This document shows positions 46,541 through 56,834 of a DNA stretch of 64,000 nucleotides, piece by piece. Where the stretch lies: assembly GCA_023313575.1 (NCBI GenBank), contig JAJTTP010000009.1, positions 1,116,001-1,180,000 on the forward strand, read 5' to 3'. The position numbers and the translations under genes were made by a program. This stretch comes from Eutypella sp. D-1. Its lineage: Eukaryota; Ascomycota; Sordariomycetes; Xylariales; Diatrypaceae. Within the stretch, counting starts at the first letter, position 1. Each line of letters begins with the position of its first letter. The notes below the pieces were generated by a model. The model ran no database searches and had not been told where the DNA came from. It saw only the letters and a program-made list of their open reading frames with translations.

Positions 46541-47149
46541 ATGCTTATCGTTCTGCTTAGCGCATTCCTCGTCTGGTCCTCGGTACTGACCTTCTTCGTC
46601 ATCAAAGACTATCGACTCCTCGCCAAGGTCATCCGGTGGTCGACTACTCTATACTTGATTGGCTTTGGCCTCGTGATACCTGAGATCCTCAGAGTCGGCT
46701 TGGTTGTCAGTGGACAGGATCGCCTCCAATGGAACACCCTTGTAGCCTGGGCCATCTGGTATAGCCTCACAGTCCTTACCCTGATCGACTGGCGATTTCT
46801 AGTCCCGGCTGTCGTCATACCAATCTGGCTTTTAAGTCTTACCGAGACGAGAATATTGTTAAACTATGGCCTTGTCCGACTAGGTTGGCTCGATGCGTTC
46901 TACAACCCCGTTTGGTGGATGATGACGGCCCGGCGTGGCGTGCTGGACCCTTGGTTGAAGACAGGGTACTCAGGGACGAGACTATTCGGCTCTACTATGA
47001 AGTTCGGCGGCCGCGCGATTCAATACTTGACAGGAGCGTCATCACCCCAGACAGAGGTCGGAAATATGAAGTCGGACGAAACGATGACTGGGATAACCAA
47101 TGGATTCCCGTCTAATATGTTTTCTTTTGGCCGGCCATTTCGCGTATAG
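46541..47149 (+). CDS. Small multi-pass membrane protein, unknown
   Basis: The ORF from the first ATG (46541) encodes 202 aa; upstream in-frame codons have no ATG, so the start could also be in an upstream exon. Hydrophobic segments suggest about four membrane spans: residues 1-20 (MLIVLLSAFLVWSSVLTFFV), about 34-57 (STTLYLIGFGLVIPEILRVG), 67-84 (LVAWAIWYSLTVLTLIDW) and 85-102 (RFLVPAVVIPIWLLSL). The tail from about 125 is polar with Trp-rich NPVWWMM and a Gly/Ser-rich end. No family is recognised. It could be a fungus-specific endomembrane protein. Confidence 0.6.
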   Translation: MLIVLLSAFLVWSSVLTFFVIKDYRLLAKVIRWSTTLYLIGFGLVIPEILRVGLVVSGQDRLQWNTLVAWAIWYSLTVLTLIDWRFLVPAVVIPIWLLSLTETRILLNYGLVRLGWLDAFYNPVWWMMTARRGVLDPWLKTGYSGTRLFGSTMKFGGRAIQYLTGASSPQTEVGNMKSDETMTGITNGFPSNMFSFGRPFRV

Positions 47150-47422
47150 GTGGATAATAGGGAAAGGATGAGAAAGGATATAGATGTACATCACGGTACC
47201 GATGGGGGGAAGGGTCTCTCCCAACATACGGTTGATTTCATCTCTGGATTTTAGTGGACTAGGAGAGTTTCGGCGAGAGGTCACCAATAAATTGCCCGAA
47301 GCAACCTATGGCATGTAATTCACCATAATGCTACAACACTTTTCTATGTGGGTAGTGAGACACCTGCTACTTGAGAACATGCCATCTCGACTTTTATATT
47401 TCTGGACCAACCTACATCCATC

Positions 47423-47515
47423 ATGAAATATATTCGAGCTCTTGTTACCGCAGCCAGCCTTCTTAGCCAACCATTATTGGACGTTAATGCGAGGGATAGG
47501 GAAGACTATAGTTAA
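47423..47515 (+). other. Short ORF with signal-peptide-like start
   Basis: ATG at 47423 opens a 30-codon frame beginning MKYIRALVTAASLLSQPLL that looks like a secretory signal, then stops at 47513-47515. It could be the remnant or first exon of a small secreted protein gene, or chance. Downstream sequence to 47722 shows no continuation that I can support. The rest of 47150-47722 is without features. Confidence 0.25.
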
Positions 47516-47722
47516 ATAATGGTATATCTCTGTACAGTGGTACAGAGCAGTGAGCACGAGTTTTTACGGTATGGCTGTGAGTGTCATATAGAGCATGGAT
47601 TTTGTATATGAAAGTCTTATATTCAACCCAGCAAGCTTTCCTGTCACGGCAAAAATATATGCACCCTAAATCAGACCCCTGCCAACCCAAGTCCAAGATG
47701 ATGCTAATAATGCAGGACAGAA

Positions 47723-48781
47723 TTACAGATTCTTCGCCCTAGCGGACCACACTTTTCGGATGTTCCGCCACGAGTCGTCATCAACCTCCAGCTGTTTTTC
47801 CGTATTTTCTAACGCCACCTGGAACTGGCCATTCTTATGCTTGTGTTCAAGGTCAGATAGCCACGCTTCCAAGCTAAGTGAAGGTGGAGGTACGCCTCCC
47901 CTTAAATCCCGATCAAGGAAGCGCCACGCGAGGTTAAGTAGTTTTTGGTCATCTGCGTCGGTGGATTTAAACCCGCAAGAACCCCTGAGGTACCCAAGCC
48001 AATCCCTAAATGTTCTACCATCAGAGAGGTTCTTCACGGTGAAGTAACAAGGGTCCTGGCTTGAAATGTGGTTGTTTGTAGTCTCGACGTTCCACCAAGA
48101 TTTAACACTGGACTCTCGTAATAGGGAGATAGGTTGATCTGATGGCGTCCGGGAACACTGTCGCCTGAAGTGTTTATCTATGAGAGCCATGCGCCGCGAA
48201 GTCTCTTCACTAAGCCGGGAAATGCGCTCCACTAGCTCCTCTTGAGTAAGACGGTCGATGGTTGTTTCGTCGGCTGTATCGTCAAGGGTTTGACGAATGG
48301 CCTCCTTTGTAGTCTTACCGGCACGTACTTCCAGCTTAAGCATATGCTGCGAAAGCCTCGTGAGATTCCGGACTGTTGATTCCAGTGCTTTTTGCCCAAG
48401 TTGTATTACATCCTTATCATGGGGCTGTGGCGACGCCTTGGAGCGGTGTACGGTATTCGTCGAGTCACGATCAGCACCGTTCCCCGTGTGCTGTTTTGCG
48501 ATTGAGTTGATGTTGGATGACGATGGGGCGCCCTGCGGTATCGATGAGGAAGACTGGGCGATGGGGTGCTTCGTAATGCTGCTTGATTTCCCCTTACCAT
48601 GTGATTTCGGCTTAAAAAGTCTATCGTCATCGCTGTCGTCGGTATGTTTCCATACACATAAGTCATCATCGTCTTCATCAAATAGCTCAGCTATTTCGTA
48701 AGGGATGGTCGTATATTGGAGTTTGCCGTATTTGTCGTAGTTGCTCTTGACAGTTATCATCGTGGATGCTTCCCGTCCCAT
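47723..48781 (-). CDS. Hypothetical protein, possibly gag-like
   Basis: 352 aa, single exon, ATG at 48781 (a second Met, MITVKSNYDKYG, is at residue 8). The N-terminus has an acidic cluster (ELFDEDDDDLCVW), then a Ser-rich linker (about 60-115), a charged helical region (about 125-205) and a C-terminal globular part. The segment FTVKNLSDGRTFRDWLGYLR...DQKLLNLAWRFLDRDLRGG...LSLEAWLSDLEHKH recalls the dG-x-x-FxxWxxxLxxK pattern of fungal LTR-retrotransposon gag proteins. There is no zinc knuckle, protease or pol, and codon quality is normal, unlike the RIP-mutated elements. It may be a domesticated gag-derived gene or an unrelated lineage-specific protein. I cannot decide. Confidence 0.6.
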   Translation of the reverse strand: MGREASTMITVKSNYDKYGKLQYTTIPYEIAELFDEDDDDLCVWKHTDDSDDDRLFKPKSHGKGKSSSITKHPIAQSSSSIPQGAPSSSNINSIAKQHTGNGADRDSTNTVHRSKASPQPHDKDVIQLGQKALESTVRNLTRLSQHMLKLEVRAGKTTKEAIRQTLDDTADETTIDRLTQEELVERISRLSEETSRRMALIDKHFRRQCSRTPSDQPISLLRESSVKSWWNVETTNNHISSQDPCYFTVKNLSDGRTFRDWLGYLRGSCGFKSTDADDQKLLNLAWRFLDRDLRGGVPPPSLSLEAWLSDLEHKHKNGQFQVALENTEKQLEVDDDSWRNIRKVWSARAKNL

Positions 48782-49994
48782 CGTGGATGAGCTAGTGAGG
48801 ATAAGTTTATTATACTGATACTGATACAGAGACGATTACGTGGCATGTGCCTGATTCGTAACCTGTGCATATGCAACAGCATATATACGTCAGGTTACCG
48901 GAACAATCTTGACGTGTTGCTTTGTCTGCCGGTGGTACATGCTCTTTGTCACTGGAGTGCAAGACTTCACCCATTGATCGATTTTTTTTTGACGATATCA
49001 CTAAAGCAAGCAAAGACTAACATAGAACAAAGCAACGACCAGACCCACGAGGCGTCAAGTCCATCCATGATGGCGCTTGGACAAACACGAGGACCTCCCT
49101 ACAATGGAATAATGTAATACTCCATAAGTTATCATGTGATATTCAGGATGTTAAAGAATCTTGTAATTGGTTATAGGTAATGCCAGTCAAACATGCATAC
49201 GCTCGGCAGGCCCAGGAGGTAGGCCGTTGAAAATATCGGACAGTTCATACTCAGGGTACCTAAGTAGTCAGAAACTCTAGAGCCGAGGTCGACATGCCAG
49301 TAACTAACTATAGGTTAGCTTCCATGTTAGCATGGCAGCATGTCTAGTACTAGGAGATAGATAGATATCACGTCCTGTCCCGTCCCGTCCCGTCCCGTCC
49401 CGTCTTGTCTACCCACCTAGGTACCTACCTTAGGTAGTCCATGCGTGGTACCAACTTAGGTACTTGAGATTTCACATCAGGTGGACATTCATTACAGGTA
49501 CCCAGGTAGGTATGTGAGCAATATTATTAAGCCAATGAGAGCACCAGAAAACGTGACGCGATTTCAATTTCATCTCGAGTATGACAAACTTGGCAAATCC
49601 GGATGGTGTAATTTCCCTACATATGTAGGTACCTAAGTACCTAGGGTAACCGACCCCCCTGGCCCCCCACAACCCCAGACAGATCGGATCGATCGATATC
49701 TAAGTACTATTGATATGTACTTAGGTAGACTACGTCATATATAAAACCACCTACAGGTAGAGAGAGCTATTAACCACATGTGCACCCTGCTACCTTATAG
49801 GTGTCTGGGTGTGTACTTGAGTACATAAACCTAAACACAAGAAACACACAAACAGAGACGGAATATTAAATCACTGCGTCATAACGTGCAATTATGCTGA
49901 TGTGGAGAGATCTTTACTGAACTGCAATATACCTAAGTACTGTCAAAAGGAGATCGTTCTATCGTTTACTTAACCAAACAGTTCGTGAGAAGAT
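48782..49994. promoter_or_regulatory. Gene-free region with TAGGTACCTA motifs and a (CCCGT)n repeat
   Basis: 1.2 kb without a supported gene. It has (CCCGT)n at 49377-49403 and a dense set of ACCTAGGTACCTACCTTAGGTA-type motifs at 49250-49265, 49413-49440, 49453-49465, 49494-49510, 49624-49645, 49710-49730 and 49930-49940. It precedes the kelch gene. Confidence 0.5.
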
Positions 49995-51507
49995 ATGGCA
50001 GAGGTCGTCGCAGCTGCGGTACGTTATTTGATTCACCCACGCGGTACCGCAATGGCAAGTGCTAAACCTCTATCTACAGTGGGCCACCGAGGAGGTCCTT
50101 TCAACTGGTCTCCAGTTGGGTGTGGCAACCTATGCGGTTGGTATGTGTCTAGGAATTATATCTGTATTTTGGAAAGGTCATGGAAGGGTTAGCATGCTAA
50201 ACAACAGTTACAGCAAATCCCACCACGCCCGTTCGGGCAACGTGGTCCCAGATAGCCACGACCGAGGACGATGTCTCTGAGTGTGTTCTCCCATCAGATG
50301 ATTATTTCCGGGGGGCCATTGAGGTCATTCAAAGATCACTGACTGACAACGATTGCCAAGGTCATCTTTAACGAGATCGCACCATTCTATCACCACAGTT
50401 GACAAGAAAGCCTACATCTTTGGCGGTCTTACCAGCCAGGGCCGTCTCGCTTCGGCTGACTTGCACTCCATCGCACTAGAAGGACCAACCGCTGGGCCGG
50501 CCGCTTCCCAATACCAACTACTTCCAGCAATCCCTGCAGAAAAAGGAGGCCCGATCCCCTCACCGCGCCATAGCCATGCTGCATGTGCCCTCGGCAACAG
50601 TATCGCCATAATAGGTGGCCGTGATGAGAATGGACGCTTACTTGACGATGGCCCTCAAGTTTGGGTGTATGACACGGAAAAATTAGCATGGGACACTCTC
50701 GAACCAACTAGTCATCTAGAGAGGCTTCCACCCCCACGGAGTGAAGCCAAGCTATTCCACTATGACAGCAATCTGGTCTTGTATGGCGGCAAAGGCGAGC
50801 ATGGTTCGTCCTTAGCCGACGCCTGGCATTTCGACTCGTCTGCCAAAACCTGGAATCAACTACCCACCGCTCCTGTCGCCACCACTAGCGCCGCCTTGTT
50901 TGGGAACATCCTCTACTTGATCTCTGGCTCCGACGACCTGAGTAGCCAGGTACATATCCTAGAGATCAAACTCTATTCGGAACAGCCATCAAATTGGAAG
51001 ACGTTGTCCTTCCCAACCAATCCCCTGGTTCCGGGTCCTCGGCCACGTGAGAACGGTGGTCTCCTCCCGGTCACTACAGGATATGGACGAAACTTCCTTC
51101 TTTACTTCCTGGGTGCCCGTCGAGAACCCACAAAACTGGATCAGGAGGGAGCCTCCTTGACAGGTGACGGAATCCTGTCCAAATGGGATGACGTGTGGAC
51201 CTTTCAACTGCCATCTGGCAACGTTGAGTTCAAGACCACAAACACCATTAGCGAGGCCGTAAAGCCGGCAAAGATCAAAGATCAAATTCGATTGAAGCTT
51301 GGAATCGACACAGGCAATTCCAGTTGGGCCGAGGTCGACATACATCCCCCAGAGAAAGACCAAAGGCACGAAGGCAAGATCAACCCAGGGCCCCGATCTC
51401 ATTTCGGCTGTTGTCTGACAACAGACGGGCGAGGTGTGGTGGTCTGGGGTGGATTAGATGCTGAGGGTCGACGATGTGGTGATGGATGGATCATTCAACT
51501 TCATTGA
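49995..51507 (+). CDS. Kelch-repeat beta-propeller protein
   Basis: Model: join 49995-50018, 50080-50140, 50214-50280 and 50376-51507, 427 aa. Introns are 61, 73 and 95 nt, all GT-AG; the first two have a GCTAAAC branch-like site, the third CTGAC. The spliced N-terminus reads MAEVVAAA-WATEEVLSTGLQLGVATYAV-ANPTTPVRATWSQIATTEDDVS and joins ESHHSITTVDKKAYIFGG in the first kelch blade. Kelch di-glycine strands are YIFGG, AIIGGRDENGR, LVLYGGKGEHG, YLISGSDD, FLGARRE and VVWGGLDAEGRR, so about six blades fill the protein. No other domain is seen. Such fungal kelch proteins probably bind a protein partner; a link to nitrile-specifier-like families is only by fold. Starting at the first ORF Met (50353) would lose the conserved N-terminus. 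Confidence 0.8.
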
Positions 51508-51592
51508 AAAGGCCCAGCTTGTTAAGAGGGTAGTAAAATGTGCCGCTTGTCCTAGCCATCAGGTTTCCTGACTGTACCGGCATCCATTCGAA

Positions 51593-51955
51593 TTATCGCC
51601 CCATCAATGCTCCACCATCCAGATATCCCTTTCGGTAGCTGCACCCTTCCCCCTCTCGCTCGAAGTACTCAATGGCCATATCCTTCTCCCAAGTCGGTTT
51701 TGATCTCTGCCATAGTGTCGCATAGTAAGGCTTGGTCAGTTGCTTTGTCTCGAACCACTCGCGCGTCGCATCCCACACCTCGACCAGGCGGAACCGACCC
51801 GGTTGCTCCGGATCTTGGAAGACGTCAAACAGGACGCACTCTGGCTCGGCTGCGCACGCCGCCCAGACGGGTCTGTGAGCCGCCTTGAATTCTTCGATCA
51901 TGGATGCCTTAACATGGAAGGTCACAAACAAGATCAATTGTTTTCTTGCTGGCAT
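51593..51955 (-). CDS. ABM-domain (antibiotic biosynthesis monooxygenase-like) protein
   Basis: 120 aa from the ATG at 51955; an upstream GTG is not a start in fungi. The fold signature is that of dimeric alpha/beta-barrel ABM proteins. LILFVTFHVKASMIEEFKAAHRPVWAACAAEPECVLFDVFQDPEQPGRFRLVEVWDATREWFETKQLTKPYY follows the order strand, helix, strand (EPECxxFDVFxDPxxPGxFxLVEVW) and helix ending TKPYY. Members act in quinone or polyketide oxidation, heme degradation or as small stress enzymes. The substrate cannot be inferred. It lies tail to tail with the kelch gene, only 85 bp apart. Confidence 0.85.
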   Translation of the reverse strand: MPARKQLILFVTFHVKASMIEEFKAAHRPVWAACAAEPECVLFDVFQDPEQPGRFRLVEVWDATREWFETKQLTKPYYATLWQRSKPTWEKDMAIEYFEREGEGCSYRKGYLDGGALMGR

Positions 51956-52615
51956 GTTTCGTGTCACTGCTCTTTAACGGCGATTATCTGTAAAGAGACA
52001 AATTTGAAGGGCGGTTGCCTGAGGTCTTGTTGAAGATGCTGAGAAATGAGCCTAGTACGTCGAGATGGTCGAATTTTTCAGTCTTCTTACTTTCACGCGG
52101 AGTTTATATAGATTTATATAGATGGACATAACACCGAGAACTTTCCTGGTCTTCCAAACGGACATAGGATTTATAAGCCACCAATGATGACTGTATAGTG
52201 AACTCTAACCCCGTTCGAAATTCCGGGTTCCAGGTAGCCACGCCCTTAACGAGATAGGCAAACGACATTTCCATACACCCATGGAAAATCTTGACGATAT
52301 GTATTATACTACGAAGTGAGCAACCCTTTTTTTTTTCTTAAGCGGCTCCAACAATTCTGTCGGCAACGCTAGAAAGAGAGAGACCCGAGCGCTTTATGTC
52401 CTGGCCTACATATAAGTACCGCGACGGTACGCATTTAGTTTCTAGGCTGGGTGTAATCATTGAAACACCCCATATCTCCCCGGTACGAGCTCTGTTGACA
52501 AAATGAACAATCCTTTGCCGCATCGAATCCGGTCTTCTCATCCTTGAAAAATGATTGAGATATCAATATTGAATGTAACCGAAATTGTTGCTCACCGGTC
52601 ATCTGAGCACTTTAC
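51956..52615. promoter_or_regulatory. Intergenic region between the ABM gene and the MetE-like gene
   Basis: No gene is supported. It contains the upstream region of the ABM gene and the 3' region of the MetE-like gene. A poly-T run is at 52327-52336. Confidence 0.4.
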
Positions 52616-54182
52616 TCATGGCTCACCCCAGATCTCATCAGCGACCTGCCGAACAAGCCCGACTGTACATCTCTAGTTAGCCACGCAGATCAAGTTCGAA
52701 GAGATAGGACAGTCCCCGAAATATGCACGGCGCCTACGATCTTCTGTTGCACTGAATAGAAAAAAAAGAAAAAGAGAGGCGGGGGGAGGAGGTTGGGTAG
52801 ACACAACGCAAAAGAAAATCCGAGTCACTCACGCTTGTTCTTTTCATCCTCCAGCGTAAGAGGATACCCACTTTCATGAGTGCTGAACCCGCACTGCGGA
52901 CTGACGCTGATTTGCTTCAATGCCTCATCACGGGATTGTCCAGTCCCTTCCGCCACAAATTCGGCAGCGCTGTAGATGCGCCGTTTCATCGCCTCCTTAT
53001 CCTCCAGCTGAGGGAGCTTCGTGCTGATGACACCAACGACGACGTTCTTATTCTTGGGCAGGTACTTGAGCGGCTCGAAGCCGCCTGCCCTTTCCGTGTC
53101 GTACTCCAGGTAGAAGGTGTTGACGTTAAGATTCTGGAAAAGCTTGCTCGCAATTTTGTCATACGCCCCCTCAGCGAAGTGTCTGCCACCAATGAAGTTG
53201 CCTCTACAGAGGTGAATTCCGGTGTGCAGATCCGGGGGGCATTTGCTTATGGAGTCATTGTATAACTCGATATAGGCGTCCAGAAGGTCTTCCACGCTAC
53301 CTATGTTGTCCTTATCCTCTTCCCATCCTTTGCGGAACTTCTCAGAACAGAAGTCTACGGACTGTGGTCAATTGTCTGGCGCCATCATAAGCTACTAAGG
53401 GAATCGACTTACAGGCCATCCCGGGGTCGTCGAACTGCACATTCCTGAGCCCCGCCTCGTACAGCATAGCAAGCTCATCCTGTCACAGGCTTAATTCAGT
53501 CATGATTCGTGACAAACTTGGTAGCATATAGGAAGGTGTTGCTATAGGCGACATGTATACGCTAATGGAGGGATGATGGAAGGGAAGCTAGGAGAATTGA
53601 TGCGCTCACCTGATAGACCTTGGCAACGTCCTTGAAGTATTCCTGATCATTCGCGTAGGCCTCCTTGGTATAAGCTCGGCCTTGCTTATAGCGCATATGA
53701 AACCAGGCTGGCGTGATCATAGTGAGTTTGATGTTAGCCCATTCACTCTCGGGGAGAGCTGATTGGACTAGGCGAAGCTCGTGGAGATTCGACGTTGATT
53801 TGGAGCGGTCATGCGACAGCTTCTGGGCGGCGATTACCGAGTCTCCAGGCATGACGTGCCTGTCTTGCTCGATTAAACTGACCACATCGGGATGATACAA
53901 GCGAAACATGCCAGCGTCGGCCTCCTGGAGAGCAATAGTCCCCACGAACTCATCCCACATCAGCCCCCAAAAGCGGGTACGAACAAATTCTCCCGAGGTA
54001 ACAGCCTTGAAGCCAAGATCTTGCTGTATCTTGACTACGTCGGCGATGGCTTTCTCCTCGACAGCCTGAAGCCCGGCCTCTTCCGGAGACAGACCTTTCT
54101 CCCGGATAAGCGAGCGTACATCCAAGAGAGCCTGGGGACGTAGCAAGGAACCAAGATGTTCCGCACGAAATGGGGGCGCCAT
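52616..54182 (-). CDS. Cobalamin-independent methionine synthase-like methyltransferase (MetE C-terminal domain only)
   Basis: Model on the minus strand: exons 54182-53610, 53479-53413, 53354-52833 and 52662-52616, 402 aa. Introns are 130, 58 and 170 nt with GTGAGC, GTAAGT and GTGAGT donors. Splicing gives VYQ-DELAMLYEAGLRNVQFDDPGMA-YFCSEKF and a terminal DEKNK-LGLVRQVADEIWGEP, typical of this family. Zinc-site residues of MetE are recognisable: His261 and Cys263 (IHLCRGNF), Glu297 (FYLEYDTERAGGFEPL) and Cys368 (VSPQCGFST). Only the catalytic half of MetE is present (full MetE is about 760 aa), as in the small MetE-like proteins of fungi and bacteria. It probably moves a methyl group to a thiol; the donor and acceptor are unknown. 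It is unlikely to be the main methionine synthase. Confidence 0.88.
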
Positions 54183-55012
54183 CGGAATAAATTTATATCG
54201 TATGACGATTTGAAAAGGGCACTACAAGTCGGGCTGGCTATTTCCTAGCTGTCGAGTATAGATTGATCGAGTGATTGAGTGATTGTAGCTAGTGAGATGC
54301 TAGAGTCAAAAAAGGGGGAAAGGGGACTTCAATGTTTCCAAAGATAACGTTTGCCACTTAGGTTAGGGGTGTTGGGTGAGTATGAAAGTGAATAAATAGC
54401 TCACGGATCGCGGGGTCAATGCGGGCACAATTCCTATTCCAAGGTTTTCCTATTTGAAGCGGGGAAGAAGCCAGGTGCTTTTAGTGTTGGCTGGTTAGTA
54501 GGTGGTAGATTAGTTGTTAGCTTACCGCGAAGGATTGCATATCAGCGTATGTAATACCTACTAAGTAAGCATGGAGAATCGGGTGGTTTCTCCACCTGCT
54601 GGGAAGACAAGACTGACTAGACGTCACAGGAAACATCCATTCAGTTTTCAGCACCACCGTGATAGGCTAGAAGATGTAATGTGACAAGGCCTCACCTATC
54701 TTGCACATAAGCCATTGCTCGGAGTAACTGCCTATAGGGGACATGGTCGATGCAAGTTTTCCGAACGTCTAAGTACACTCAGGAAACCACGAGATTCAGA
54801 CCAAAAAGATGCTTTCAATGGCTGAAGGGCACCAAGACAGACATGACACGGCCGTGCAACTATTTGCTACAAAAGCAGACAAGGCTATCACAAAATCTGG
54901 ATGACTTAGAGCCAATTGGTGGAAATCAATGCTTTCATATTATATATTAAGTAAACTCTACGCTAACATTATGGAGAAGGCACCAAGCCAAAATGCATGG
55001 CTCCCGACACCC
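54183..55012. promoter_or_regulatory. Intergenic region between the MetE-like and secreted-protein genes
   Basis: No supported gene. It holds the MetE-like gene leader (with GATTGATCGAGTGATTGAGTGATTG repeats at 54260-54285) and the 3' flank of the secreted protein. Short plus-strand ORFs near 54750 and 54929 look like chance. Confidence 0.4.
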
Positions 55013-56834
55013 TTACGCACAACTTTGCAGCGGAGCAATGAAGGCGATAGCAGCAACACCGGGAACATCGGTGGCCACATGACGACCAACACCAGCAATG
55101 GCGGTCGGCGACTGGCCGACAACGGGCTATCTGGTTAGGATAAGAGGGTCGTTGTCGAGGAGCAGGGTAGCCCTACTCTAGGGTCGCGCCGCTGCCAAAG
55201 CTGGTAGTAGGCACCGCAGCTAACGGAGGGTTATCGCAAGGGTAGTCGGGTAAGGGATAACCACCGGTCAGAACAGGCGGTACATTAGTTCTAGAGGGCA
55301 GAAGGTTAGCACATATTCATGTATCTAGACTGAGTTTATGACTTACGGTAGGGTACCCGGTCGGGGGGACGAAGGTCTCCTCGCAAGAAGTCGGCGTGAG
55401 AGTGGTCGTAGGCTTGGGCTTCGACACGGTCTGGACAGTGCTCGCCGCAGGCGGGGGCAGGTCGGTGATGACAGCGGTGGCCGGGCAGACGGTGGTATAG
55501 ACGATCTCGTGGATCACGGTCTTGTCCTCCTGGTACTCAGCCGGGCAGTTGGGCACGTGGGCGGCGCACTTGGTGATGGTGTACGTTTGCGGGACAGTCA
55601 CGACGGAAGTAACCTCATCGCCAGTGGGAGCAGGGGGCTGGGCAGTGATGGGGCCGGTGGTGGTGGCCTGGGGAATATCACCGGTGGGGTACGCGCCAGT
55701 ACCAGTAATGGGAACACCATCATCGCCAGTTGGGACCGAGGGAGCGTCACCAGGAACGCCGGCGGTGACGGAGGGAGCGTCAGTGGGGACAGTGGCGATA
55801 GGGCCGGTAGGCTGACCCGGGATACCAGTGGGGATGGAGACAGTCTGGCTACCGCTCGGACGGGGGCCGTGGTCGCAGATGGAGGCGGTCGGCAGGGTGA
55901 GCACGGTGGTGGAGAGGGTAGGAGCCAGGCGGAGAGTGGCAATATCCTCAACCTCGACATCCAGACCAACAGCGGCACCGATGTTGAGACCGTAGGACTC
56001 CTCGGACAGAGGGCACTTAGGAGTGTCACAGAAGAGACCGACGTACTCGACAAGGTTAGCCCAGACGGCGACCTCGAGGCCAGCACCAATGTCAGGGACG
56101 ATGTCAAGGAGGGGCAGGATCTCGTCAACCTCGAGGTCGAGAGCAGCGGCAGCCTGGACACGGAGACGGAGATCGGCCTGGAGCTCGGTGCAGCCAATAC
56201 GGACGGTCACGGGCAGGGTGACAACGGAGAGGCCGGTGAAGGAAGCCTCCAGGATCTTGCCAGCGAGGATATCGGTGTTAATGTGGGCCTCATCGACAAG
56301 CTCGACGTAGATACCGGCGGACAGATCGATGGCGGCGCTGACGTCCAAGACAAGGTCGAGGAAGACCATCGCCTCAACGTTGAGGCCAGGTAACGCCAGC
56401 TTAATCAGGTCCTCGGGCGTGAAGAGGTTCACGGCGATGGTGGCAGCAGCACCAATCTGGATATCGAGGTCGAGGTACGCCTCGATGTCGTTGAGGGACA
56501 GGCTCAGGGCGGGCACAACCTTCTCGAGAGAAATGCTGGCATCAACGGAACCATGGACATAGCAGTTCCTGCAAAGAACGGCGACAGCGGCGGCGGCGTC
56601 GACGTCCAGAATGGGGTCGACGGCAACATCAGCGATGACGCCAGCCACGAGGAGCTCCTCCTGCAGCTGCACATCGAGCTCAACGCTAGCGTGGATGCCA
56701 GCGCCGTCGGCACTGGCATCAGCGTCAAGGAGGGGGAGGGGCGCTCTCCGGGACAGCGACATATCCACAGGAGAGGCACAGGCCAGACCGGCCATGAGGG
56801 CAACGGCCATGGGGCCGCGGTTGGTGAAGTGCAT
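55013..56834 (-). CDS. Secreted, possibly GPI-anchored cell-wall protein
   Basis: The main exon is 56834-55347 (496 codons). An N-terminal signal peptide is evident (MHFTNRGPMAVALMAGLACA, cleavage near ASP). Residues of about 30-310 are rich in Asp, Leu, Ala and Val with alternating patterns (LDVDAAAAVAVL, DLDIQIGAAATIAV, LDLEVDEILPLLDI) and Cys pairs (CRNC, CDTPKC). Then comes a Pro/Thr/Ser/Gly-rich region (330-420) and a tail with Cys and VTVPQTYTITKC / VIHEIVYTTVC motifs like fungal cell-wall proteins. A strong donor GTAAGT (55346-55341) interrupts the frame. A 220-nt intron to the acceptor CAGATAG would join, in phase, a 38-codon exon (55126-55013) ending VAAIAFIAPLQSCA, a GPI-signal-like tail. 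An alternative exon at 55290-55180 is also open, so the 3' end is uncertain. Confidence 0.7.

Noticed and set aside
55338..56393. Long plus-strand ORF opposite the secreted protein
   Set aside because: Antisense shadow: the minus-strand frame has a signal peptide, Cys patterns and splice sites, while the plus frame is a Gly/Arg/Asp-rich mirror.
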